DNA of 64,000 nucleotides, taken from NCBI RefSeq assembly GCF_000621585.1, contig NZ_KK211311.1, positions 8,426 to 72,425 on the forward strand, read 5' to 3'. Shown piece after piece: positions 42,201 through 50,932 of the stretch. Made by a program: the position numbers and the translations under genes. A model generated the notes under the pieces. It was not told where the DNA came from. It made no database searches and saw only the letters and a program-made list of their open reading frames with translations. The DNA is from [Eubacterium] cellulosolvens LD2006 (GTDB lineage: Bacteria; Bacillota; Clostridia; Lachnospirales; Lachnospiraceae). Numbering within the stretch: the stretch's first letter is position 1; every line of letters begins with the position of its first letter.

Positions 42201-42725
42201 ATGAAGACATTAGTTGTATACACATCACAGACAGGCTTTACAAAGAAATATGCTCAGTGGCTTTCCGAGCGAATGAGCGCGGATTTGTTTGACGTAAAAG
42301 ACGTGCAGAAAAAGGAGAGCAGCTTCTTCGACGCATACGAGGCTATCGTGTACGCCGGCTGGTTCATGGCGGGCAAAGTTGTAAAGGCAAACTGGTTCCT
42401 GGATCGCGCAAAAGACTGGAAGGACAAACATCTTGCGGTGGTGGCGGTAGGCGCCGGTCCGGTCGGCGATCCTCATGCAGAGACAGCGCTGAAGAACCTT
42501 CTCACCGACGAGCAGCGCACCTACATCAAGACCTTCTACTGTCAGGGAGGAATCAACTATGAAAAAATGAACCTCCCATCCAGACTCGTGATGAAGGCCT
42601 TCGCGAACTCCCTGAAGAAAAGCAAAGATGAGAAGCAGAGAGAAATGGGCGCTGCCTACGATCACTCCTTCGACAGCTCCGACGTGAAATACATTCAGCC
42701 GGTCGTTGACTATATTCAGGCGTGA
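42201..42725 (+). CDS. Flavodoxin-domain protein
   Basis: The 174-residue protein has the FMN phosphate loop YTSQTGFTKKYAQWL (about 8-22), the YAGWFMAGKVVKANWF segment and AVVAVGAGPVGDP near the isoalloxazine site. It resembles the flavodoxin_5/HemG-like group often annotated as flavodoxin or protoporphyrinogen oxidase-like. No heme or electron-transfer genes are next to it, so its redox partner is unknown. AAAGGGG precedes the ATG. Confidence 0.88.
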   Translation: MKTLVVYTSQTGFTKKYAQWLSERMSADLFDVKDVQKKESSFFDAYEAIVYAGWFMAGKVVKANWFLDRAKDWKDKHLAVVAVGAGPVGDPHAETALKNLLTDEQRTYIKTFYCQGGINYEKMNLPSRLVMKAFANSLKKSKDEKQREMGAAYDHSFDSSDVKYIQPVVDYIQA

Positions 42726-42907
42726 GTTGAAATTACTCAAAGAAGGGCATGACTTTGAAAAATGTGGCGGCGCATTCTCGTGACTTCAGTCGTGTGAGGC
42801 TTCACTACAAAGTCTCTTTGTGCTATATTTAGTTCATGATATTTTATTCAGAATGATTTGAATCAAATTTATTTGAATGAAAAACGTTTGAGTAAAGCGA
42901 GGATAAT

Positions 42908-44332
42908 ATGTTTGCAGGAAGAGAACGGGAACTGAATGCACTGGAAACTGTGTACAGAAAAAAGGGCTTTGGAATGACGGTCATTTACGGACGACGCAGA
43001 ATAGGAAAAACAACGCTGATCAGGCAGTTTATCAGCGACAAGAGAGCAATTTTTTACACAGCGACAAAGGTTGGAGCGGAAAGAAATCTGGAATTGTTTT
43101 CCAGACAGGTGATGGACGTGATTGATCCGGCATATAGTGAAGTCCGCTTTCCGTCGCTTGAAAGTGTGCTGGATATCTTGACTGAAAAAGTAAAAAACAC
43201 GGATGAAAAGATGGTTCTCGTAATAGATGAATTGCCTTACTGGGCGGAGAAAAACAATGCGCTGTTGTCTGTTTTTCAAAAATACATAGATACGCAGTGG
43301 CTTGACCAAAATATGATGATCATTCTGTGTGGTTCGGCGCTCAGTTTCATGGAAAAAAAGGTTCTGAGTGAAAAGAGTCCTGTTTTTGGAAGACGGGACT
43401 CGCAAATTAAGCTGGATGCGTTTGATTATAAAGATTCTGCGTTGTTTGTTCCGGCGTATACAGCTGAAGAAAAGGCAATCTGTTATGGCGTGACCGGTGG
43501 TGTTGCAAAGTACCTGGCGCTTTTTGATCCGGAAAAGAGTCTGGACGAAAATATCATACGATTATTCTTTCAGGCAGACGGATATCTGTTTGATGAAACA
43601 AAAAATCTTTTGACCCAGGAATTCTCAGATGTGACACTGGTCAATAACATCATTGAACAGGTGGCGGACGGATCAAATACGATCAATCTTATTGCACAAA
43701 AAATCCACGAGAAGGACACAACAGTACTCTATTCGTTGGAGAAGCTGATCGATGTCGGACTGATTGAACGAAAGCGGTGTATCACAGAGGAGAAAAATAA
43801 GAAAAAAACACAGTATGTTCTGAAAGACCATATGTTTAAATTCTGGTATCAGTTTATTCCCAAAGCCATAAGCGTGATCGAGCTCGGAAAGGGATCGGTT
43901 TATTATGAAAAGGTCGTAAAGCCACAGCTCCATTTTTTCATGGGGAGTGTTTTTGAGGAAATGTGCAGATATTATACGTTGAGCAAAGGGATTGAAGGAA
44001 CGTTCGGTTCTTTTATTACAGAAACGGGTACCTGGTGGGGCGTGGAACCGATGAAAGATGCGGAGGGAAAATGGTATCAGCAATCTGCAGACATTGATGT
44101 TGTCGGAATATCTGCCATAGATAAGACTGCGGTGATTGGTGAGTGTAAATTCAAAAAAGAAAAGATCGATAAGGAGATCTATGAAACTCTTCTCCGCAGG
44201 TCGAAACTGCTGTCCGGCACATATGCTGTCACAAGACTATTGCTGTTTTCATTGAGCGGTTTTACCAAATGGTTTGACGATGCAAAGCTGTCAAATGTGG
44301 AATTACTGACAGTTGAGGATATGTATAACTGA
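42908..44332 (+). CDS. AAA ATPase with DUF234 (PD-(D/E)XK-like) C-terminal domain
   Basis: Proteins of this archaeal-type ATPase group are widespread on mobile DNA and of unknown function. The 474-residue protein has Walker A IYGRRRIGKTTLI (about 25-37), Walker B MVLVIDELPYW, the sensor-like IILCGSALSFM, a winged-helix segment (about 255-300) and a C-terminal domain with DIDVVG ... VIGECKFKKE, the D...ExK pattern of PD-(D/E)XK nucleases. Codon use is AT-rich compared with neighbours, and the preceding 180 bp are very AT-rich, which suggests acquisition. An AAACGTTT site lies at 42881-42889, just upstream. Confidence 0.85.
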   Translation: MFAGRERELNALETVYRKKGFGMTVIYGRRRIGKTTLIRQFISDKRAIFYTATKVGAERNLELFSRQVMDVIDPAYSEVRFPSLESVLDILTEKVKNTDEKMVLVIDELPYWAEKNNALLSVFQKYIDTQWLDQNMMIILCGSALSFMEKKVLSEKSPVFGRRDSQIKLDAFDYKDSALFVPAYTAEEKAICYGVTGGVAKYLALFDPEKSLDENIIRLFFQADGYLFDETKNLLTQEFSDVTLVNNIIEQVADGSNTINLIAQKIHEKDTTVLYSLEKLIDVGLIERKRCITEEKNKKKTQYVLKDHMFKFWYQFIPKAISVIELGKGSVYYEKVVKPQLHFFMGSVFEEMCRYYTLSKGIEGTFGSFITETGTWWGVEPMKDAEGKWYQQSADIDVVGISAIDKTAVIGECKFKKEKIDKEIYETLLRRSKLLSGTYAVTRLLLFSLSGFTKWFDDAKLSNVELLTVEDMYN

Positions 44333-44383
44333 AACAGGTTACGTGAAGAATTTAACAATTTTCGGGCGTACCCAACGCAGGAA

Positions 44384-44397
44384 CGAAAACGTTTACG
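44384..44397 (+). promoter_or_regulatory. LacI/CcpA-type operator upstream of galM
   Basis: CGAAAACGTTTACG, an imperfect palindrome with the same AAACGTTT centre as the malE operators, about 80 bp before the galM start. Confidence 0.55.
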
Positions 44398-44474
44398 ACC
44401 GATATCGGAGATGATAGAATAAGAGTATCTAAATTCAAAATCAGACAAAGCCCTGAGGGCTTGAGGAGGAAGAT

Positions 44475-45539
44475 ATGAGCGTGACAAAAAGAAGTTTCGG
44501 AAGTACTTCGAAAGGGGATGCTTCTCTCTATATATTGACAGCGGGTGCCTGCGAGGCGACGGTAACGGATTTCGGTGCAACCCTTGTATCCTTCCGTGTT
44601 GCAGACGCGAAGGGACAGGAGACGGATATTGTTCTCGGCTACGATGACGCGGCAGGCTATGAGGCCGGCGGAGATTCCTTCGGCGCAACCGTAGGAAGAA
44701 ACGCAAACCGCTGCGCGGGAGCTGCTTTTTCCATTAATGGAAAAGAATACAAGATGACAGCGAATGAAAACGGAAACAACCTTCACAGCGGACCGGATCT
44801 CTATGGAAAGAGACTCTGGAAGACGGAGGCTGTCAATGAGGAGAAAAACAGCGTGACCTTCGGACTGTTCTCCCCGGATACGGATCAGGGATTCCCGGGA
44901 AATCTGGAGGTGACTGTCACCTATACCCTGTCCGAAGACGGATCCCTTGCTATTGATTACAGCGGAAAATCCGATCAGGATACGGTGTGCAATCTGACAA
45001 ACCACGTGTACTTCAATCTCAACGGTGAGGGAAACGGAGATATCTGCTCCCAGATTCTGCAGATTTCCGCAGATCAGATCACGCCGATCAATGATCAGGG
45101 AATCCCCTTCGGAACCTACCTTGATGTAAAAGGAACGGCCTATGATTTCAATATGCCGAAGAGCATCGGCGCAGACATCGATTCAGACGACAGTCAGATT
45201 CAGACGGCGCACGGATATGATCAGAACTATGTGGTGGCAGCGAATAAGGGTGAGGTGAAGAAGGTGGCCGAGTCCTGGTCAGAGGATAACGGAGTTACTC
45301 TTGAAGTCTTCACCGACCTTCCCGGCGTACAGTTCTACTCCGGAAACTTTATTCAGAAACAGACCGGAAGAGGCGGAAGTGTCTACGCGCCGAGAACCGG
45401 TTTTGCGCTCGAGACACAGTTCGCGCCGAACGCCCTCAACACAGAGAGCTTTGCAAGACCCTTCCTGAAGGCCGGCGAGAACTTTGTATCAAGGACGGTA
45501 TATAAGCTGAGCATCAGCGAGGCGCACAAAAAGAATTAA
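44475..45539 (+). CDS. galM: Aldose 1-epimerase (mutarotase)
   Basis: It interconverts alpha and beta anomers of hexoses. The 354-residue protein has VGRNANRCAGAAFSINGK, NGNNLHSGPDLYGKRLW with one catalytic His, NLTNHVYFNLNG with the second His, GYDQNYVV and the catalytic Glu in GFALETQFAPNAL. GAGGAGG precedes the ATG. An operator upstream like those at malE suggests co-regulation with the maltodextrin genes 300 bp downstream. It has its own terminator. Confidence 0.95.
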   Translation: MSVTKRSFGSTSKGDASLYILTAGACEATVTDFGATLVSFRVADAKGQETDIVLGYDDAAGYEAGGDSFGATVGRNANRCAGAAFSINGKEYKMTANENGNNLHSGPDLYGKRLWKTEAVNEEKNSVTFGLFSPDTDQGFPGNLEVTVTYTLSEDGSLAIDYSGKSDQDTVCNLTNHVYFNLNGEGNGDICSQILQISADQITPINDQGIPFGTYLDVKGTAYDFNMPKSIGADIDSDDSQIQTAHGYDQNYVVAANKGEVKKVAESWSEDNGVTLEVFTDLPGVQFYSGNFIQKQTGRGGSVYAPRTGFALETQFAPNALNTESFARPFLKAGENFVSRTVYKLSISEAHKKN

Positions 45540-45556
45540 AGAGAAACGTATATTAC

Positions 45557-45608
45557 AAAAGAGAGAAGAGGATGGCTGTCAACACAGTCGCCCTCTTCTC
45601 TTTTTTTT
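45557..45608 (+). terminator. Terminator of galM
   Basis: AGAGAGAAGAGG pairs with CCTCTTCTCT, with an inner GGCTGT / ACAG, followed by T8. Confidence 0.8.
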
Positions 45609-45689
45609 CGGAGCCCCTTCTGTTTTATCAGTTCTGCACAAAAGAAATGTCCCTGAATTCCCAAATGTGCCGAAGATGCTTTGGGGTAC

Positions 45690-45788
45690 TTGAAAACGTT
45701 TCCAATCAATGCTATTCTCTGATCATAGAAAACGTTTCCAATACTTATTTTAAAAGGATTGGGAGAATATTGCGAAAACGATTTCAAA
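45690..45788 (+). promoter_or_regulatory. Promoter and three operators of the maltodextrin operon
   Basis: Operators: TTGAAAACGTTTCCAA (45690-45705), TAGAAAACGTTTCCAA (45726-45741) and TGCGAAAACGATTTCAAA (45771-45788). A promoter TTGAAA (45690-45695), 17 bp, TATTCT (45713-45718) overlaps the first and lies just before the second. Likely binders are the LacI-family protein encoded at 50933-51976 and/or a CcpA homologue, since the sites also fit catabolite-response elements. Confidence 0.65.
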
Positions 45789-45829
45789 CAACGTAACAGT
45801 ATGAAAAACGTATTCAGGAGGAAGAAGAA

Positions 45830-47251
45830 ATGAAAAAGAAAGTGCTTTGTTTGGTACTGGGAACAACAATGGCAGCTTCCATGATCGCAGGATGTGGAAG
45901 CACAACTACAGAGAAGGCGACATCCGGATCAGCACCGGCTGAAGCTTCCGGTGACGGAAGTGTATACCTTCTCAACTTCAAGCCGGAGGCCGATGAGGCT
46001 TGGCAGGATCTGGCGAAGGCATATACAGAGGAGACCGGAACAAAGGTCAATGTCCTGACAGCCGCTGCCGGACAGTATGCGACGACACTTCAGTCCGAGA
46101 TGGCAAAGAGCGAGGCACCGACCATCTTTAACATCGGTAATTCCGCAGATGCCCAGACATGGGATAACTACACCATGGATCTCAAAGATACAGATCTCTA
46201 CTCTCATGTGAGCGATCATTCTCTCGACATTGTCTACAATGGCAAGACAGCAGGTATCGCGAACTGCTACGAGGCATACGGAATCATTGTCAACAAGACC
46301 ATCGTGGATAACTACTGCACCATGGATGGAGCAGTGATCAAATCCATCGACGACATCAAAGATTTCGATACACTGAAGAAAGTAGCTGACGACATCCAGC
46401 AGAAGAAGGACGACATCAACAACCAGTTCGGCTATGACCTTAAAGGTGCTTTCACATCTGCAGGTCTGGATGACGGATCTTCCTGGAGATTCTCCGGACA
46501 CCTTGCAAACCTTCCGCTCTACTATGAGTTTGTAGATGACAAGCTTGAGGATCCTACAGCCGGTGAGGCAGTGATCAAGGGAACCTACCTTGAGCAGTTC
46601 AAGAATGTCTGGGATATGTACGTACAGGATTCCGGCGCTGATCCTAAGACTCTCGCAGGCGGAACCTACAATGCAGAGCAGGAGTTCGGTATGGAGCAGG
46701 CAGTCTTCTATCAGAACGGTGACTGGGAGTTCTCCGCACTCAAAGATGCAGACGGAAAGAACGGATATCTCACAGCAAATGATGAGATGGTTATGATCCC
46801 GATCTACTTCGGCGTAGATGATGAGAATCAGGGCCTCTGCGTAGGTACTGAGAACCACTGGGCAATCAATGCGAAAGCATCCGAGGCCGACATCAAGGCA
46901 TCCGAGGACTTCCTCAACTGGGTAATCACTTCCGACACAGGAAGAAAAGCCATGAATGAGACGATGGGACTTTCCGCTCCTTTCGATACATTCACAGATG
47001 ACTACGCACCGAAGAACGAGTTCAGTGCATGCGCAAACAACTACAAAAAGTCCGTAGCATGGGCATTCAACGCTACACCGAACGTGGACGACTGGAGAAA
47101 AGACGTAGTAGCTCCGCTTACCGCATACACAGACGGATCCGGAGACTGGGACGCAGTCAAAGAGGCATTCGTAACAGGATGGGCGGATCAGTGGAAACTG
47201 GCTCATGAAGATTCCGCAGAGGACGTAGAGGCTACATCATCTGCATCATAA
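45830..47251 (+). CDS. malE: Maltodextrin-type ABC substrate-binding lipoprotein
   Basis: This is an extracellular binding protein (family 1 solute-binding) of 473 residues. The lipoprotein signal MKKKVLCLVLGTTMAASMIA ends in GCG. FKPEADEAWQDLAKAYTEET, NYTMDLKDTDLYSHV and GDWEFSALKDADGKN are typical positions of carbohydrate-binding proteins. It is the first gene of the block malE, malF, malG, malQ, regulator, malQ, glgP. Maltodextrin as ligand is inferred from that context. AGGAGG lies 7 nt before ATG. Two terminators follow before malF. Confidence 0.9.
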   Translation: MKKKVLCLVLGTTMAASMIAGCGSTTTEKATSGSAPAEASGDGSVYLLNFKPEADEAWQDLAKAYTEETGTKVNVLTAAAGQYATTLQSEMAKSEAPTIFNIGNSADAQTWDNYTMDLKDTDLYSHVSDHSLDIVYNGKTAGIANCYEAYGIIVNKTIVDNYCTMDGAVIKSIDDIKDFDTLKKVADDIQQKKDDINNQFGYDLKGAFTSAGLDDGSSWRFSGHLANLPLYYEFVDDKLEDPTAGEAVIKGTYLEQFKNVWDMYVQDSGADPKTLAGGTYNAEQEFGMEQAVFYQNGDWEFSALKDADGKNGYLTANDEMVMIPIYFGVDDENQGLCVGTENHWAINAKASEADIKASEDFLNWVITSDTGRKAMNETMGLSAPFDTFTDDYAPKNEFSACANNYKKSVAWAFNATPNVDDWRKDVVAPLTAYTDGSGDWDAVKEAFVTGWADQWKLAHEDSAEDVEATSSAS

Positions 47252-47279
47252 TCTAACCTCCTTATATTTCATGTTTGAG

Positions 47280-47316
47280 AAAAATGGGTGAGTGGCGGGT
47301 TCACTCATCCATTTTC
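47280..47316 (+). terminator. Terminator/attenuator after malE
   Basis: AAAATGGGTGAGT pairs with CACTCATCCATTTT. It probably reduces read-through from malE into the permease genes. Confidence 0.75.
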
Positions 47317-47317
47317 T

Positions 47318-47444
47318 CATGGTATAGGAAATTGCTCCGCAATCCCTATACCATAACGCTCCGCAGGATGCGCACTCGCGCGATATGTAGATGCGTTGCA
47401 TCCGCGCTCGGCGCGAGAATGTCGCTAGCGACATTCTTTTTTAT
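47318..47444 (+). repeat. Modular hairpin repeat, locus VII
   Basis: TGGTATAGGAAATTG pairs with CAATCCCTATACCA around CTCCG (47320-47353). Then comes the 90-bp unit identical to 16224-16313, ending in the repeat-borne terminator. It occupies the gap between malE and malF. Confidence 0.85.
47416..47442 (+). terminator. Repeat-borne terminator, copy 3
   Basis: GAATGTCGCTAGCGACATTC plus T-run, inside the maltodextrin operon about 80 bp before malF. Confidence 0.8.
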
Positions 47445-47520
47445 GTATCAGGGAAATCAAAGTTCCTATCATCCATCAGATTTTTATTTGCTGCTTGCGA
47501 TGCGGCAGGCAAGGAGATTT

Positions 47521-48378
47521 ATGCAAAAGACAATGAGAAAATACTGGCCGGTCTTTGTGCTGCCGACGATGGCTGCGTTCGTGATCGGGTTCATCGTACC
47601 ATTTATCTATGGTATTTTTCTTTCCTTCTGTAAGTTCACGACTGTAACAGACTGGAAGTTTACAGGACTGCTGAACTACACAAGAATCCTTTTCGTCAAC
47701 GGGAAACTGGATACGACTTTCCTTCATTCCCTGTGGTACACCATGCTGTTTACGCTGGTGACCGTTCTGATCATTAACGTGGCGTCCTTTGCCATTGCCA
47801 TGGCGCTCACGAAGGGCATCAAGGGAACGAACCTTTTCCGGACATCCTTTTTCCTTCCGAACCTGATCGGCGGAATTGTTCTTTCCTATATCTGGCTGAT
47901 GATCTTCAACGCCATTCTTCAGAAGCATTCCATGACCATCGTGTCCACCCAGTGGACAGCCTTCTGGGGCATGGTCGCTGTTGTCTGCTGGCAGCAGATC
48001 GGATACATGATGATTATCTATGTGGCGGGAATTCAGAATATCTCACCGGATCTCATTGAAGCTGCAAAAATCGACGGAGCGAACAGCTTCCAGCTTCTGA
48101 AATCGGTAATCCTTCCGATGCTGAGACCTACCATCACCATCTGTACCTTCCTTACGCTTACAAACGGATTTAAACTCTTCGACCAGAACCTGGCGCTGAC
48201 CGGCGGAAATCCGGGCAAGATGTCAGAGCTCCTGGCGCTGAATATCTACAATACTATGTACGGAACAACCGGATGGCAGGGAGTTGGACAGGCAAAAGCT
48301 GTGCTCTTCTTTATCTTTGTAGCGATCATCGCGCTTGCGCAGAATAAGATCACAACCCGCAAGGAGGTAGAACTTTAA
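47521..48378 (+). CDS. malF: MalF-type sugar ABC permease
   Basis: I choose ATG 47521 (285 residues), 4 nt after AAGGAG; a longer frame reaches back into the repeat. It has six membrane segments and the EAA loop YVAGIQNISPDLIEAAKIDG with the conserved Glu-Ala-Ala and Gly that contact the ATPase. Its partner malG overlaps by one base (TAATG). No ATPase gene lies in the operon, so a shared MsmX/MsiK-type ATPase encoded elsewhere must serve it. Confidence 0.92.
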   Translation: MQKTMRKYWPVFVLPTMAAFVIGFIVPFIYGIFLSFCKFTTVTDWKFTGLLNYTRILFVNGKLDTTFLHSLWYTMLFTLVTVLIINVASFAIAMALTKGIKGTNLFRTSFFLPNLIGGIVLSYIWLMIFNAILQKHSMTIVSTQWTAFWGMVAVVCWQQIGYMMIIYVAGIQNISPDLIEAAKIDGANSFQLLKSVILPMLRPTITICTFLTLTNGFKLFDQNLALTGGNPGKMSELLALNIYNTMYGTTGWQGVGQAKAVLFFIFVAIIALAQNKITTRKEVEL

Positions 48379-49283
48379 TGGCTGGTAAAAAAACGAAATT
48401 AGCGACGGCAAAGAGTCCGAAACACGGGGGCGTGCTCACTGTATTCTTCGTGATTCTGTCAATTCTGTGGATCGCGCCGATGCTCATTGTTCTCCTGAAC
48501 TCTTTCAAGAGAAAAGCATATATTTTTCAGAATCCCTTCGGAATCAGCAATGTGCCTGTAGGCAGAGGATGGAAGCTCTGGTGGATGGGCATCAAGAAGA
48601 CCTTCGTGGGCTTCATGAACTATGAGAGCGCCATCAAACAGACCGATTTCTTTAAAGTATTCGGAACCTCTCTGTTCATCACTGTTGTGTCGGTTGGACT
48701 GATTGTTCTGTGCTGTTCCATGACGGCCTGGTACATTGTGAGGGTAAAAACCTTTGCCACAAAGACCATTTATGTATTGTGCATGTTCTCCATGATCGTG
48801 CCTTTCCAGATGGTTATGTTCACCCTCTCCAAATTTGCGAATATTCTTCATCTGTCGAATCCTCTGGGAATCTGCGTGGTATATCTGGGCTTCGGAGCCG
48901 GTCTGGCGGTGTTCATGTTTACCGGTTTCGTAAAACAGATTCCCATCGAGATCGAAGAGGCGGCTGTGATTGACGGCTGTACGCCGATTCAGACCTATTT
49001 CCGTATTATTCTTCCGATTATGAAACCTACACTTATTACGGTTGCGATCCTGGATGCCATGTGGATCTGGAACGATTACCTTCTGCCGAGCCTTGTACTC
49101 AATATCAATAAGTACAAGACGATTCCGATTGCGGTTCAGTTCCTGAAACAGTCCCACGGACAGGTGGACTGGGGCGCAATGATGGCGGTTCTTGTCATGG
49201 CAATCGTGCCCATCGTCGTATTCTACATGGCTGTACAGAAGTACATTATCGAAGGTGTTGTGGCAGGAGCTGTCAAGGGCTGA
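48378..49283 (+). CDS. malG: MalG-type sugar ABC permease
   Basis: The second permease subunit has 301 residues and six membrane segments; the EAA loop is TGFVKQIPIEIEEAAVIDGC. The start overlaps the malF stop by one base. A region of about 50 residues after the first helix (FGISNVPVGRGWKLWWMGIK) is longer than in enteric MalG. malQ follows 27 bp downstream. Confidence 0.92.
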   Translation: MAGKKTKLATAKSPKHGGVLTVFFVILSILWIAPMLIVLLNSFKRKAYIFQNPFGISNVPVGRGWKLWWMGIKKTFVGFMNYESAIKQTDFFKVFGTSLFITVVSVGLIVLCCSMTAWYIVRVKTFATKTIYVLCMFSMIVPFQMVMFTLSKFANILHLSNPLGICVVYLGFGAGLAVFMFTGFVKQIPIEIEEAAVIDGCTPIQTYFRIILPIMKPTLITVAILDAMWIWNDYLLPSLVLNINKYKTIPIAVQFLKQSHGQVDWGAMMAVLVMAIVPIVVFYMAVQKYIIEGVVAGAVKG

Positions 49284-49310
49284 TCGCCGCACAGAGAAAG
49301 GAAGATTCAA

Positions 49311-50822
49311 GTGCGAAAAAGTGGTGTATTAATGCCGATCTTCAGTCTTCCCGGAAGGTACGGGATCGGTGATTTTTCGGAGGAGGGAAGACGGTTTGTG
49401 GATTTTCTGAGGGAAGCGGGTCAGAGCTGCTGGCAGATTCTTCCCATCGGACCCACAGGCTACGGAGATTCACCCTATCAGTCCTTTTCCACCTTTGCCG
49501 GCAATCCTTATTTCATCAGCCCCGATGAGCTGAAGAAACAGGGACTGCTCACCGAGGATGACTGTGAGGAACTGGCGAAAGACGCGCCGGAAGAGGCGGT
49601 GGACTACGGCTATCTCTACAACAGCAGATACAGGATTTTGAGAAAAGCTTTTGAGGTCTGGAAACAGAGAGAGAACCCGGGTTTTCCGGAGTATATCGAG
49701 GAAAACAGCTTCTGGATTGAAGATTACGCGCTGTTTATGGCGGTGAAGGATTCTTTCGGCGGCGCAGGTTGTTCCTTCTGGGATGACGAGATCCGGTTCC
49801 GGAAACCGGAGGCGCTCGCCCGATACAGAGAAGAGCTGGCGGATGATATTCTCTTCTATGAATTTTTGCAGTATGAATTCACCAGAGAATGGTTTGCTCT
49901 GAAAGAGTATGCCAACAGCAGGGGAGTGGAAATCATCGGAGATATTCCGATCTATGTGTCTCCGGACAGCGCCGATTTCTGGGCAAGTCCGGAACTCTTC
50001 CAGACGGACGATGAGAACCTGCCCTCCAGAGTCGCAGGATGCCCGCCGGACGGTTTTTCCGCCACGGGACAGCTGTGGGGAAATCCCCTCTATGACTGGG
50101 ATTACCATGAGCAGACAAACTATGACTGGTGGTTAAAAAGAATCAGCAAATGTCGGGAATTCTATGATATTATTAGAATAGACCATTTTCGCGGTTTTGA
50201 TGAATACTACTCAATACCGGCAGGCGAAGACACTGCGAAGAACGGCAGATGGGTCAAGGGACCCGGCATGAAGCTCTTCCGAAAAATAAAAGAAAAGCTA
50301 GGCAATATTCAGATTATAGCGGAGGATCTCGGATACATCACCGACTCTGTGAGAGAGATGGTGAGAGAGTCCGGATATCCGAATATGAAAATCATAGAAT
50401 TTGCGTTCGATTCCAGAGATTCAAGCAGCAGAGACGCGTATTTTCCACATAATTACACGAAGAATTGTGTTGTGTACACGGGTACACATGACAATGAGAC
50501 ACTGGCGGGCTGGCTGGGAAGTATTCTTCCCGAAGAGAGAGAGGAGCTGAGGACGTACCTTCATACCAGGAGCGATGAAGATCAGGTACTTGTAGACGGC
50601 TGCATCAATCTGGCCGAGGCCTCCGTGGCGGATCTCTGTATCATTCCGATGCAGGACTGGCTGGGGCTGGACAATCGCGCGAGGATCAATCAGCCAAGCA
50701 CTCTGGGAAAGAACTGGACATGGAGAGTCGCTCCCGGAGATTTGGACGAGGAACTTGCGGCACGGATGCACAGAATGACCACTGCGTACGGCAGATGTGG
50801 CAGCGAAAGCGACAGGCAATGA
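49311..50822 (+). CDS. malQ: 4-alpha-glucanotransferase (first copy)
   Basis: This GH77 amylomaltase disproportionates maltodextrins. GTG start at 49311 after AAAGGAAG (503 residues). Catalytic residues are in place: the nucleophile Asp in IIRIDHFRGFDEYY, the acid/base Glu in IIAEDLGYIT and the stabilising Asp in TGTHDNET. The N-terminal signature FSLPGRYGIGDFSEE and SYGDSPYQSF-type loop GYGDSPYQSFSTFAGNPYF are typical of the bacterial short form. A diverged paralogue lies at 51986, with a regulator gene between the two. Confidence 0.96.
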   Translation: MRKSGVLMPIFSLPGRYGIGDFSEEGRRFVDFLREAGQSCWQILPIGPTGYGDSPYQSFSTFAGNPYFISPDELKKQGLLTEDDCEELAKDAPEEAVDYGYLYNSRYRILRKAFEVWKQRENPGFPEYIEENSFWIEDYALFMAVKDSFGGAGCSFWDDEIRFRKPEALARYREELADDILFYEFLQYEFTREWFALKEYANSRGVEIIGDIPIYVSPDSADFWASPELFQTDDENLPSRVAGCPPDGFSATGQLWGNPLYDWDYHEQTNYDWWLKRISKCREFYDIIRIDHFRGFDEYYSIPAGEDTAKNGRWVKGPGMKLFRKIKEKLGNIQIIAEDLGYITDSVREMVRESGYPNMKIIEFAFDSRDSSSRDAYFPHNYTKNCVVYTGTHDNETLAGWLGSILPEEREELRTYLHTRSDEDQVLVDGCINLAEASVADLCIIPMQDWLGLDNRARINQPSTLGKNWTWRVAPGDLDEELAARMHRMTTAYGRCGSESDRQ

Positions 50823-50932
50823 CTATGAACGCCGGAATTTTCCGTCCTTTCGTAAAGTGACGGTTGTACCGGAAGCTCCTGACAACGAAGGAGTGGTGAT
50901 GGAATAACTGTAATTGCCGGAAAGAAGGATGT

